From the NCBI RefSeq assembly GCF_900240285.1, contig NZ_OESS01000002.1, forward strand, positions 186,001 through 250,000: a DNA stretch of 64,000 nucleotides. The letters run 5' to 3'. Below, piece after piece: positions 40,931 to 49,586 of the stretch (its first letter is position 1; every line of letters starts with the position of its first letter). The position numbers were made by a program, and so were the translations under genes. Source of the stretch: Halobacillus sp. Marseille-P3879. Lineage in GTDB: Bacteria > Bacillota > Bacilli > Bacillales > Halobacillaceae. The notes under the pieces were generated by a model. That model made no database searches, had not been told where the DNA came from, and saw only the letters and a program-made list of their open reading frames with translations.

Positions 40931-42109
40931 ATGTATAAGGTGGTCATAATTGGAGGAGGTATTCAAGGCTGCACAGTTGCTGCCCACCTCCTTCATTTCA
41001 ATAAAGTCAGCAAAGATGAACTTCTTATTATCGATCGTTTTGAGCAGCCACTTAATAAATGGAAATCTATTAGTAAGCGAATTGGGATGACTTATTTAAG
41101 ATCACCCTCTGTCCATCATCTTGATCCTGATCCGTACAGCCTTAAGAAGTACGCTAAGGTAAACGATTTTGCCGGTGCTTTTCTCGGGCACTACGGCCGG
41201 CCGCGTCTGGATATGTTTAATCAGCATTGCGAGGACATAATTGAAAGGAAAGAACTAATAGATTGTTGGAGACAAGGGATGGTAACAGGATTAGAAAGAG
41301 CGAAAGGGGCTTGGAAGGTTTCAATCGATCAATTGAAGATTGTAGAGGCAGAGAGTGTGGTGCTCGCCATGGGAATGAATGATCGACCCTGCTTTCCGAA
41401 ATGGACGGAATCAATTCTTAGAGAGCATCCCCACCGTATTCAGCATATCTTTTCAGAAGAAATTGACGAACAGCAAGAATCATTTGCTGTCATTGGAGGC
41501 GGCATTACAGCTGCACATCTTGTTAAAACTTTAACCACAAGGTATTTAAAACCTGTAACGCTAATTAAGCGCCATCCATACCGGACAGCAGATCTAGACA
41601 GTGATCCCGGATGGCTTGGCCCTAAATATTTAACGACCTTTCATCAAAGCAAATGTTATATAGAAAGGCGCTCTTTAATCAATGAAGCAAGAAATCGAGG
41701 ATCGATTACTAAAGGATTGCGAAGTGAGCTTAAATCACTTGAACTATCAGGCAAACTCGATGTGAAAACAGATGAAGTGAAGAAGGTGCGGTCAACGAAC
41801 AGCCACGTTAAGATATATTTAAAAGCTCATAAGCCAGTGACTGTAAGTAAATTAATTCTGGCTACTGGTACAGAAGCAAGCCTGCCGGGAGGAAAGTGGC
41901 TAGCAGAAACAATAGCTAGGTGCGGCCTTCCGCTTGCCCCGTGCGGGTTTCCAATTGTAAATAATGATCTGGAATGGATGGAGGGTTTATACGTCACAGG
42001 GGCTCTCGCAGAGCTGGAAATTGGTCCAGTTGCGAGAAACATTGCCGGAGCTAGGAAAGCAGCGGAACGAATTGTAAATAACTTTGAGAATTACTATGAA
42101 AAATCATAA
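40931..42109 (+). CDS. FAD/NAD(P)-binding oxidoreductase (N-hydroxylating monooxygenase-like)
   Basis: 392 residues. Two Rossmann sites: VVIIGGGIQGCTVAAHLL (about 4-21) for FAD and FAVIGGGITAAHLV (about 183-196) for NAD(P)H; then LILATGTEASLPGGKW-type text and a C-terminal GALAELEIGPVARNIAGA. The layout fits the SidA/IucD-like (lysine/ornithine N-hydroxylase) or YpdA-type flavoprotein group; the exact reaction is not clear. It starts 17 bases after rpsN with AGGAG, so it is very probably read from the Zur-controlled promoter and should respond to zinc shortage. Not to my knowledge a classical Zur-regulon member. Confidence 0.82.
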   Translation: MYKVVIIGGGIQGCTVAAHLLHFNKVSKDELLIIDRFEQPLNKWKSISKRIGMTYLRSPSVHHLDPDPYSLKKYAKVNDFAGAFLGHYGRPRLDMFNQHCEDIIERKELIDCWRQGMVTGLERAKGAWKVSIDQLKIVEAESVVLAMGMNDRPCFPKWTESILREHPHRIQHIFSEEIDEQQESFAVIGGGITAAHLVKTLTTRYLKPVTLIKRHPYRTADLDSDPGWLGPKYLTTFHQSKCYIERRSLINEARNRGSITKGLRSELKSLELSGKLDVKTDEVKKVRSTNSHVKIYLKAHKPVTVSKLILATGTEASLPGGKWLAETIARCGLPLAPCGFPIVNNDLEWMEGLYVTGALAELEIGPVARNIAGARKAAERIVNNFENYYEKS

Positions 42110-42348
42110 GGGAAAAACAACTCAGTTAAACAACAGTACAATGGAATAGGGAAACTGTTTAATTTTTTACTTGCGGGAAATGGGGTTTCTTTTTTTCAGT
42201 TTCATCGGAGGAAATTATTTAAATCATTAAGGAAGTTGTAACTTAACACAGAATTCTATTAATAATCATTCAATAGGTAAAAAAACTCAAAAGACATTTA
42301 CGGGTTTCATACTGTCTGAGAATATAGTCCCTTTTTGACTGTGAATTA

Positions 42349-42378
42349 TTGACGCTTACCCTTCGGCCTATTTACACT
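42349..42378 (+). promoter_or_regulatory. Possible promoter of the alkaline phosphatase gene
   Basis: TTGACG (42349-42354), 18-base spacer, TACACT (42373-42378). The 42110-42348 stretch holds single TTAACA-like hexamers but not the regularly spaced repeats needed to call PhoP boxes; nothing else was seen in it. Confidence 0.4.
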
Positions 42379-42424
42379 GAAAAGAGTATTCGTAATTTTA
42401 CAAAAATTCAGTGGAGGGGAAATT

Positions 42425-43912
42425 ATGTCGGTCAAAAAGAAATTTACAGCTACCGTTGCAGCTGGCGCCATCTTTAGTGGGGGCTTTATTGGACTTACAT
42501 CAGAAAAGTCACCAATCTCAATTACTGCTGAAGAAACCCAGGAAGAAAAAGTGGGAGTGGATAAAAAGTCACCTGAAAACGTCATCGTTATGGTAGGGGA
42601 TGGTTTAGGAGTCGGTCAGATGGAAATTGCGAGATTATTAGAATCAGGAAAATCAGGCGACTTATTTATGGAATCACTTGAAAATGTAGGATTGATGCGT
42701 ACATACTCAGCTGATAATGCTGTTACAGACTCAGGTGCAGCAGGTACAGCACTCGCTACTGGAGAAAAAACATATAATGGCGGGATTGGTGTTGACAGTG
42801 AAGGTCAGGAAACCGACAGCATTCTAGATCTATATCAAGATCAAGGGAAAAAAGTCGGCGTGATTTCAACGAACACAGTAACAGACGCCACTCCGGCCGC
42901 TTATACAGCGAGCGTAGCTGATCGTGACGGTCAGGATGAGATAGCTCGTCAAATGCTTGAACATCAGTATGATGTACTGCTTGGAGGAGGAGCTGATTAC
43001 TTTAGCCCTGAAAGTCAGGACGGTACCGATCTTGTGGAAGAGTTTCAATCGAGCGGATATGAAGTAGTAGATAATGAGAGCAGCCTTGAAGATGCCGAAA
43101 CACCTGAAAAGCTGCTTGGATTGTTTAACGATTCCTATATGAGCTATAAAACAGATCGTGACGAGTTAAACAGCGAAGAACCAACTTTAGAAGCAATGAC
43201 TCAAAAAGGACTGGATGTTTTATCGCAGGATGACGATGGATTCTTCCTTATGGTAGAGGGAGCACGTATTGACCATGCTGCACATGCTGCTGATGCAACA
43301 GGAGTGTGGCAAGAGACTATGGAATTCGACCGAACGGTAGAACAGGTTGTAAACTGGGCTGAAGATCGTGACGATACGATGGTAGTAGTACTAGCTGACC
43401 ACGAAACGATGGGGATGTCTGCTACGGAACCAATGGATATAGAAGGATTAAAAGATATAGAAGTGTCACCTGAATATATGGCTCAGCAGCTGGCAACTGA
43501 TGAAGAAACAGGCACTTTCTCTGTTGAAAGTGTAAAACAAGTATTTCAGGAATATGCCAATATAGACCTTACGGATCAAGAAGTAGATCAATTTCTAACA
43601 AAAATAGAAGACAATGATGGAGAAGTGTATGCAGCCTATCGAGTGGGATGGGAAATAGGTTCTGTGATAGCTGACCATTATAAAGTCGGAGCTTTAGATA
43701 CAGATATCCGAGCTGAAAGCGGTACGGGCGGCCATACAGGAAATATGGTTCCCGTCTTTGCTACCGGTGCTGGAAGTGAAGACTTTGAAGGTGTAATGGA
43801 TAATACAGATATCATTGAGCTAATTGCAAATTCAGCAAAAGACAATAATGGAAAAGGTCCTGAGAATAGTAATGGCAAAGGAAAAGACAAAGGAAAAGGT
43901 CCAAATAAGTAA
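42425..43912 (+). CDS. phoA: Secreted alkaline phosphatase (PhoA family)
   Basis: 495 residues. Metal and catalytic motifs: VMVGDGLGVGQ (Asp, about 55-65), nucleophile Ser in VTDSGAAGTALATG (about 101-114), DATPAAYTAS (about 155-164), EGARIDHAAHA, VLADHETMG and a final His in GTGGHTGNMVPVF. The N-terminus (KKK then a hydrophobic stretch to about 24) looks like a signal peptide. The protein is acidic and ends in a short N/G/K repeat tail (NGKGPENSNGKGKDKGKG), unusual for the family and perhaps a wall-binding tail. GGAGGGG precedes ATG 42425. Confidence 0.93.
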   Translation: MSVKKKFTATVAAGAIFSGGFIGLTSEKSPISITAEETQEEKVGVDKKSPENVIVMVGDGLGVGQMEIARLLESGKSGDLFMESLENVGLMRTYSADNAVTDSGAAGTALATGEKTYNGGIGVDSEGQETDSILDLYQDQGKKVGVISTNTVTDATPAAYTASVADRDGQDEIARQMLEHQYDVLLGGGADYFSPESQDGTDLVEEFQSSGYEVVDNESSLEDAETPEKLLGLFNDSYMSYKTDRDELNSEEPTLEAMTQKGLDVLSQDDDGFFLMVEGARIDHAAHAADATGVWQETMEFDRTVEQVVNWAEDRDDTMVVVLADHETMGMSATEPMDIEGLKDIEVSPEYMAQQLATDEETGTFSVESVKQVFQEYANIDLTDQEVDQFLTKIEDNDGEVYAAYRVGWEIGSVIADHYKVGALDTDIRAESGTGGHTGNMVPVFATGAGSEDFEGVMDNTDIIELIANSAKDNNGKGPENSNGKGKDKGKGPNK

Positions 43913-43927
43913 TGAATGTTAATAAAA

Positions 43928-43959
43928 AAACTGCCTTTTGAAGCAAAGGCAGTTTTTTT
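43928..43959 (+). terminator. Intrinsic terminator after phoA
   Basis: 11-bp perfect stem (43928-43938 with 43945-43955) with T-run to 43959. Confidence 0.88.
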
Positions 43960-44026
43960 ATGTTTTGTAAAACAATGGTTGTATTGGTAATATGAATGTA
44001 ATAAAAAATTATGATCAGGAGGCACA

Positions 44027-44710
44027 ATGGCCAAGATAGTTATTTTATTTACTTTAAGCGGTCTACTCGTTGCCTGTAGTCATAACCATAATAATGAGGC
44101 TAAGGAAACCCCATATGCTCACTATGAAGACGATGAAATGGTAGGCACCGTTTCAAAAATTGATAAGGATAATAACTTATTAGAGGTAGATATCTCTGAA
44201 TGGGAAAAGCGTGATCGGTCAGGGCCAGATGCTGCAACAGATGAAGGGTATAGTTATGAAGCGGTTTATTCGGAACAAACAGAAATTCGTAAAGAGGACG
44301 GAGTTTCAGTAAATATTAATGATCTGAACCTTGGCCAAAAGATCTTAGTTAATCCGCCAAGAGACGATAAAGAGTTTAATGGAGAAACTGAAGAGATAGT
44401 TTTACTTGAAATGTCTGATGAAGAAAAATATTCAGAGGTCCTTTCTCATAGGGGAGATAAGTTCGATGTGGTTGTTATATATAATAGAACGATTCCGGAT
44501 GAGCTGGATGAGAGTCTGCTAGAAGATTTGGATTCAAGCCCTGTAGGTTCGTGGATTAAATATGAAAAGAATTATGTAGTAGATTATAAGGATGAATTTG
44601 AAATTGAGAACTTCCCGGTGCTGTTAGTTTTTAACGATGAGAAGATGGTTTATAAAACCTATGATGCTGCTGATTTAAAGAAGTTTTTTAGAGATCATGC
44701 GGAAGAATAA
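44027..44710 (+). CDS. Putative lipoprotein of unknown function
   Basis: 227 residues. Signal with lipobox LLVAC (Cys about 17), then a His/Asn linker (SHNHNNEAKE), a small beta domain resembling DUF3221/OB-like lipoprotein modules (MVGTVSKIDKDNNLLEVDIS, about 40-125) and a second acidic domain ending FPVLLVFNDEKMVYKTYDAADLKKF, reminiscent of the end of a thioredoxin fold but without CxxC. AGGAGG before ATG 44027. Function unknown. Confidence 0.78.
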   Translation: MAKIVILFTLSGLLVACSHNHNNEAKETPYAHYEDDEMVGTVSKIDKDNNLLEVDISEWEKRDRSGPDAATDEGYSYEAVYSEQTEIRKEDGVSVNINDLNLGQKILVNPPRDDKEFNGETEEIVLLEMSDEEKYSEVLSHRGDKFDVVVIYNRTIPDELDESLLEDLDSSPVGSWIKYEKNYVVDYKDEFEIENFPVLLVFNDEKMVYKTYDAADLKKFFRDHAEE

Positions 44711-44785
44711 AAGTTTCTGGTATTACTAACCCAAGACTTATTGGTGTCTTCTACTTGAAATTAAAGGGAATACAAGGGGCTGTCT

Positions 44786-45394
44786 ATGGAAAATTGGCTG
44801 ATCAATATAATTAACGAATATGGATACCTGGGGATTTTACTGTTAATTGCAGTAGAAAATGTATTTCCTCCCGTACCGTCTGAAGTAATCTTAACCTTTG
44901 GCGGATTTATAACTCATTCTTCCAGGCTGACTATTACGGGTGTTGTGATTGCTTCTACTGCCGGTTCAGTTATTGGAGCGGTCTTTCTTTATGGGATTGG
45001 CCTGCAAATCGATGTTTCTCGGCTGGAAAGTATAGTGGACAAGTGGGGCTCCTTTTTAAGGTTAACTAAAAAAGATATTTATCGAGCAGATGCTTGGTTT
45101 GATAAATATGGACCCTGGACTGTGTTTTTCTGTCGTTTCGTACCATTAATTCGAAGCTTAATTTCAATTCCAGCCGGCATGTCGAATATGAATCTACAGT
45201 TGTTTTTGGCGCTTACAACATTCGGCACGCTCATATGGAATGTAGTGTTGGTGAATTTAGGGGCGTCTGTTGGTTCTTCATGGGAAGATATTGTTCACTA
45301 TATGGATCTGTATTCCAGAGTTATTTATGTGTTATTGGGTATCTTACTGATTTTACTTTTCGTGTTAATTGCGAAGAGAAGAAGAGGGAAATGA
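44786..45394 (+). CDS. DedA-family membrane protein
   Basis: 202 residues. SNARE-associated/DedA pattern: GYLGILLLIAVENVFPPVPSE (re-entrant acidic loop, about 13-33), GSVIGAVFLYGIG, and FFCRFVPLIRSLISIPAGM (the R-x3-P motif, about 112-130). Members act as lipid (undecaprenyl-phosphate or phospholipid) translocases. ATG 44786 follows AAGGGG. Probably a single gene. Confidence 0.88.
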   Translation: MENWLINIINEYGYLGILLLIAVENVFPPVPSEVILTFGGFITHSSRLTITGVVIASTAGSVIGAVFLYGIGLQIDVSRLESIVDKWGSFLRLTKKDIYRADAWFDKYGPWTVFFCRFVPLIRSLISIPAGMSNMNLQLFLALTTFGTLIWNVVLVNLGASVGSSWEDIVHYMDLYSRVIYVLLGILLILLFVLIAKRRRGK

Positions 45395-45510
45395 ATTTTG
45401 AAAAAGGAAATCCAAAGAATGTAGTTAATGAGAGGAGAAGCTTCTTCTACCTTCGTAAGTTTCAGTTCAGTAATTGGGAGGGATAACAAGTTATTTACGA
45501 ACCAACAAAA

Positions 45511-45795
45511 ATGGCAATTCTAGTCGGGTTGCATTTGATCATTTCTATAATTTCTTTTATTGTCTCTAACAGCTATGAGAAATCTATCATTACCGACAAA
45601 GTGAACAAATACATTTTCGTTGGGATAAGCCTCTTGTATAGTATAATTGCTCCCTATATTATAGTCGGGAGTCTTCTAATGATAGAGCAACTAACCGCTG
45701 CAGCTTATCGATTGATGATTAGCGGCATGTTGTTGTTATTTTTATTTATCCAGGTGCTGGTATATAAATGCCTGAATACATTCGAAGCGGAATAG
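45511..45795 (+). CDS. Small integral membrane protein, unknown
   Basis: 94 residues, three hydrophobic segments (LVGLHLIISIISFIV, IFVGISLLYSIIAPYIIVG, MLLLFLFIQVLVYKC) separated by short charged loops. The only ribosome-like site, GGGAGGG at 45476-45482, is 28 bases before ATG 45511, so the real start is unclear; an in-frame ATT at 45493 would be well spaced. No family recognised. Confidence 0.55.
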   Translation: MAILVGLHLIISIISFIVSNSYEKSIITDKVNKYIFVGISLLYSIIAPYIIVGSLLMIEQLTAAAYRLMISGMLLLFLFIQVLVYKCLNTFEAE

Positions 45796-45854
45796 TTTAT
45801 GGTTAGCAGCTATAATACACATGTGCTGTCTGGCAATACATCCTAATCTTGTAA

Positions 45855-45892
45855 CCTAAAAAGCCGCCCTCCCCTGAAGAGGGGAGGACGGC
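45855..45892 (-). terminator. Intrinsic terminator after prs
   Basis: On the minus strand a 13-bp stem (45892-45880 with 45875-45863, one mismatch-wobble) followed by TTTTTAGG. Eight bases after the stop. Confidence 0.88.
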
Positions 45893-45900
45893 TCTTATCA

Positions 45901-46854
45901 TTAATCAAACAAAGGACTGACAGGCTCTTCGTTATGCACGCGCTTGATAGCTTCGCTTATAAGGGGTGCGATAGTCAATTGGGTCAGTTTGTCCATTTGT
46001 TTTTCTTCAGTGAGAGGGATGCTGTTCGTCACAATCAGCTCTTTCACTGGGGAGGCTTTAATCTTCTCAACGGCAGGTCCCGATAAGACAGGATGGGTAC
46101 TGCACGCATAAACCTCTTTAGCTCCTCTTTCTAATAGAGCTTTCGTACCGCTGGTAATCCTTGTCCCTGTATCAACAATATCATCCATTAGGATAGCAGT
46201 TTTCCCTTCAATATCCCCCACGATGTTCATTTCACCTGGAAAATCTTTTCTAGGCTCGCGCTTATCAATAATAGCAATGTCTGTTTTAAGACGATCGGCC
46301 ATTTGACGTGCACGTTTAACGCTTCCGTGATCAGGGGAAACAACGACTACGTCTTCTAAATTTTTTTCTGTAAAATATTTCGTAAGTATAGGCATAGCCA
46401 GCAGTAAATCAACTGGAATATTAAAGAATCCCTGTACCTGAGGTGCATGAATATCAATTGACATCACTCTCGTGGCTCCGGCCTGCTCAATTAGATCAGC
46501 TACAAGTTTTGCCGTAATCGGCTCTCTTGAACGCGCTTTGCGGTCCTGTCGCGCATAGCCATAATAAGGAATAACTACATTAATGGAAGCGGCAGAGGCA
46601 CGTTTTAATGCATCAATCATTATGAGGAGCTCCATAATATGATCGTTTACTGAATCACTAGTTGATTGAATAACGAAAACATCGCATCCTCGAACACTTT
46701 CTTCTATGTTAATTTGTAACTCTCCATCACTAAATTCATTTACTGAACATTTTCCTAATTCAATACCCATGTTCTCAGCTATTTCTTTTGCAAGTTCATG
46801 GTTGGAATTCAGCGAGAAAACTTTTATATTATCTTCAGCTGCTGGAAATGACAT
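45901..46854 (-). CDS. prs: Ribose-phosphate pyrophosphokinase (PRPP synthetase) paralogue
   Basis: 317 residues, full-length class I Prs. Visible: [16 protein letters not shown], the flexible-loop region [20 protein letters not shown] (about 95-114), metal site [14 protein letters not shown] (about 127-140), [19 protein letters not shown] and PRPP loop [11 protein letters not shown] (about 218-228). The PRPP loop has DTGTRI where typical Prs has DTAGTI, and the gene is alone instead of beside glmU, so it may be a second copy. ATG 46854 with AAGGGGG. Makes PRPP from ribose-5-phosphate and ATP for purine, pyrimidine, His and NAD synthesis. Confidence 0.88.
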   Translation of the reverse strand: MSFPAAEDNIKVFSLNSNHELAKEIAENMGIELGKCSVNEFSDGELQINIEESVRGCDVFVIQSTSDSVNDHIMELLIMIDALKRASAASINVVIPYYGYARQDRKARSREPITAKLVADLIEQAGATRVMSIDIHAPQVQGFFNIPVDLLLAMPILTKYFTEKNLEDVVVVSPDHGSVKRARQMADRLKTDIAIIDKREPRKDFPGEMNIVGDIEGKTAILMDDIVDTGTRITSGTKALLERGAKEVYACSTHPVLSGPAVEKIKASPVKELIVTNSIPLTEEKQMDKLTQLTIAPLISEAIKRVHNEEPVSPLFD

Positions 46855-47073
46855 GGCAGGTCCCCCTTAAATAAAAACGATCTTACTCATCTTCTCTATT
46901 ATCACAAAAAACATTCCGATACACAAGAAACTTCCCTGTGAATAAATTATGAATGTGTTTAGAGTTTAAGGGGAGGTGATTTCGAGAAGGTTAAAAGGCG
47001 TTTTCCCACTAACCTTGCCAGAAAAAAAGTACACAATATGGGTGAGACAAACATATAATAGAAGACACCAAAG

Positions 47074-47116
47074 TGGCGCGGTTTCTTAACAAATAGAAGA
47101 GGCTGCGTCATTTTTT
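47074..47116 (+). terminator. Wobble-rich terminator hairpin (copy 2 of a repeat)
   Basis: TGGCGCGGTTTC (47074-47085) and GAGGCTGCGTCA (47099-47110) are identical to the arms of the hairpin after tRNA-Val, followed by TTTTTT. A TATAAT at 47054-47059 lies just upstream; no gene was found between it and the hairpin. Confidence 0.6.
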
Positions 47117-47237
47117 GGGTTGAATCCCATTCAGGTTTATCTCACCTAATTATGTATATTTATTGCCGGATGCTCTTGTGAAGAGGACTCAGCATCAACC
47201 GGTTGTAAGGATAGTTGCAAGCAAAATATAAGTTCTT

Positions 47238-47405
47238 CTAATTAGCCAGCCTGTTTAGCAGATGATCGAGCTGCTGACTGCATCTTACTGTACGCCTGTC
47301 AGTCAAGCCATAACGATTGCCTAATTCAATCATTTCTTTTTTCTTTACTTGTATGTCTTCAGCAAGTTTGTAATGATATTTAGGTGCGTGTATTTGTTTT
47401 GACAT
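47238..47405 (-). CDS. Spo0E-like sporulation regulatory protein
   Basis: 55 residues, too short for most gene callers. The C-terminal half has the Spo0E-family signature: KKKEMIELGNRYGLTDRRTV then SQQLDHLLNRL (SQxLDxLL, residues 43-50). Such proteins are aspartyl-phosphate phosphatases that remove phosphate from Spo0A or related regulators and delay sporulation. ATG 47405 has AAGGAGAA 8 bases upstream. A TTGAAT-17-GATAAT promoter-like pair lies at 47477-47449 on the minus strand. Alone in a 1.1-kb region that otherwise has no gene. Confidence 0.82.
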   Translation of the reverse strand: MSKQIHAPKYHYKLAEDIQVKKKEMIELGNRYGLTDRRTVRCSQQLDHLLNRLAN

Positions 47406-47992
47406 AGAAAATTCTCCTTAATTTTTAATTGTACGGACAACGTTAATGATTATCCTCAATTTGTATATGCAATTCAATAGGTTCGCCAAAAGTTGTCATA
47501 ATTAGACAAAGGTTCTTATTAACTTACTAGCATATCTAAATTTCGTCCAATTCACCTGTTCCCCCTGGTAATATAGGGTTTTAGGCAGGATTATGTCATT
47601 TGTTGTTAAGATGAGTCACTAGTCAGTACTCCTCTTATTCGGTGGTTTTTTGCTGTTCTTAGCAATATGACTTATTACCTTGTTCAAGAAAATATTGGAT
47701 AAAAGAAAGATAAGCCATATCTCTTGTGTAGGGTATTTATTTAAAATACAGTAAGGTGTGTCTAATAACCATTTCCCACTTTCTAATTTGCTCTTTCTTT
47801 AGACCTTTTTCACAGTCTTTCTATATTTATTTTATAAAAATATTAAATGGACCATCTATTTTCCTTAAATTACAAGGCGATTTCCCTATCCTACCTAATG
47901 TTTAATGCAGGAAATCAGGCAAATATATCGAATATAATTAAATAAAAGCAAAGAAAATCCGGCTGAGTATCTTATTTTGGAGGGATAATACA
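47406..47992. other. Intergenic stretch without genes
   Basis: AT-rich, about 590 bases. Apart from the Spo0E-like promoter candidate at 47449-47477 and the ribosome site TTGGAGGG before 47993, I see no ORF, RNA fold with T-run or repeat. Confidence 0.5.
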
Positions 47993-48835
47993 ATGGAGTT
48001 TACCTTTGACTCGACATATAGTTTGAAGGAGTTTTTCGTAGAAAATAGTGAAAAATTTGAAAATACATTACTGTCTGAAGCAGTGAATGTTAAATCGAAA
48101 ATATCTGAAATTCTGCAGATAGGAAATATCGACCTCGTTAATAATGCCCATAAGCTTGTGATCTTTATTATTGATGGCAAAAATGAAGAACTTAAGAGTT
48201 TTGCGAAGCAGGAAGGAATAGCATGGGCAACGCATTCTCTTGAGCTATCATTTAAATTAGAGTGGGTTCAGGCCATTCGTAGAACGTTATGGAACTTCAT
48301 AGAAAAATATTATGAATTGGTCACTGAAAATGATCCAGAAGACTTCTTTCAGCTTGAACAAGAGTTTAATAATAGCGTAGATGAATTTTTAAATGCGTTT
48401 TTTATTAGTTTTTCAACGTATAAAGATTCCCTGATAAAGGTTCAAAAAGAGCTGGTGGAAAACTTGTCCGTTCCGATCATCCCTATTGACCCTAAGATTT
48501 GTATATTACCATTAATTGGATCTGTCGATTCACACCGGGCAGGAATTATTAAAGAAAAAGTGATGAGTGAGGTAGCCGAGCTGAGAATGGAAACATTGAT
48601 AATGGATTTATCCGGTATCGGAAAGATGGAAAGTGGTATTCTTGTTGACTTAATGCAGATTATCGATGGAATATCCATGATGGGATGTAAAACAGTCATT
48701 ACAGGTATGAGGAAGGAGATTGTTATGGATATAACGAAGTCCGGTATTGTTTTCAATTCGGAAACGACTACTTTAGGCACATTGCAGCAGGCGTTGAATG
48801 AGTATTTTGTTGAAGAAAAGCATCAGAAAGTGTGA
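47993..48835 (+). CDS. RsbR-type STAS-domain protein
   Basis: 280 residues. N-terminal helical non-haem-globin-like region (about 1-150; WATHSLELSFKLEWVQAIRRTLW) and a C-terminal STAS domain (about 162-275; VPIIPIDPKICILPLIGSVDS, LIMDLSGIGKMESGILVDLMQII). RsbR proteins form the stressosome that senses stress and releases RsbT. Here no rsbS, rsbT or other sigma-B regulators are next to it. It may be an extra stressosome subunit or a free sensor. ATG 47993 follows GGAGGG. Confidence 0.85.
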   Translation: MEFTFDSTYSLKEFFVENSEKFENTLLSEAVNVKSKISEILQIGNIDLVNNAHKLVIFIIDGKNEELKSFAKQEGIAWATHSLELSFKLEWVQAIRRTLWNFIEKYYELVTENDPEDFFQLEQEFNNSVDEFLNAFFISFSTYKDSLIKVQKELVENLSVPIIPIDPKICILPLIGSVDSHRAGIIKEKVMSEVAELRMETLIMDLSGIGKMESGILVDLMQIIDGISMMGCKTVITGMRKEIVMDITKSGIVFNSETTTLGTLQQALNEYFVEEKHQKV

Positions 48836-49443
48836 TGGGGAACGGGAATAAGGTAGAAAAAGCGAAGAATATACAGCAGTTAAGGCTGGAGTTAGCTTTA
48901 ATTAATAAAAATGGTCTTCCCTTTCTTGGAGCAGCCTTTGTTGTATGGCTGATCATTACTTTGGTTTTTTCCCTGTCCTTTAATCTTAATGATAAGAATA
49001 TAATTATGTTGTTTTCCACAGGGATAACGTTTCCTTTAGCTGTGCTCTTATCTAAGCTTTTGAAGGTGGACTGGAAGGATAAGAGTAATCCTTTAAGTAT
49101 TTTGGGCCTGTATTTAAATGTCGCCCAATTCATTTATTTTCCATTGCTTTTTCTGGTTTTTGTAAAATATTCAGTAGATACTGTAACTGCTTTTGCCATT
49201 ATTACCGGGGCTCATCTTTTTCCTTATGGCTGGCTGTACAACACAAAGGTATTCTATATAATGGCTCCTATAATTACGATAACTACTGCTGGCATAGGGA
49301 TATTTATTTCCAGTGATGATTTATGGATCATTCCACTTTCCGTGGCTGTTTCGTTATTAATCCTTATTGTAATGCTGTATAGGGATTATAGAAGCAAAGT
49401 AAAAGAAAAAAGCAGGCTTATGAAAGCGACGATTTCTGTTTAA
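48832..49443 (+). CDS. Multi-pass membrane protein (DUF7010-like)
   Basis: About 202 residues, 6 hydrophobic segments. Starts LRLELALINKNGLPFLGAAFVVW, then alternating helices, ending in a basic tail (YRDYRSKVKEKSRLMK). GTG 48832 or ATG 48835 overlaps the STAS gene stop, so the two are translationally coupled and may work together. The DUF7010 match is from memory of the LINKxGLPFL start and is tentative. Confidence 0.7.
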   Translation: MMGNGNKVEKAKNIQQLRLELALINKNGLPFLGAAFVVWLIITLVFSLSFNLNDKNIIMLFSTGITFPLAVLLSKLLKVDWKDKSNPLSILGLYLNVAQFIYFPLLFLVFVKYSVDTVTAFAIITGAHLFPYGWLYNTKVFYIMAPIITITTAGIGIFISSDDLWIIPLSVAVSLLILIVMLYRDYRSKVKEKSRLMKATISV

Positions 49444-49460
49444 TATAGTAGTTAAAAAGC

Positions 49461-49488
49461 GGACCTTCTCGATTGAGAGGTCCTTTTT
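49461..49488 (+). terminator. Intrinsic terminator
   Basis: GGACC-T-TCTC with GAGA-GGTCC (49461-49470, 49475-49483), one bulged T, then TTTTT. 17 bases after the stop at 49443. Confidence 0.8.
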
Positions 49489-49586
49489 AGCCTGTGTTAA
49501 GAATGAGACCCTCTAATTAAGGGCACGAAAAGTCGGACCGATTGATTTTATCACTGATACTCTTGATTGTAAGGGAGGTTATTGCA

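Noticed and set aside
42110-42424. PhoP boxes before the alkaline phosphatase
   Set aside because: TTAACA-like hexamers occur singly but not as the spaced direct repeats required.
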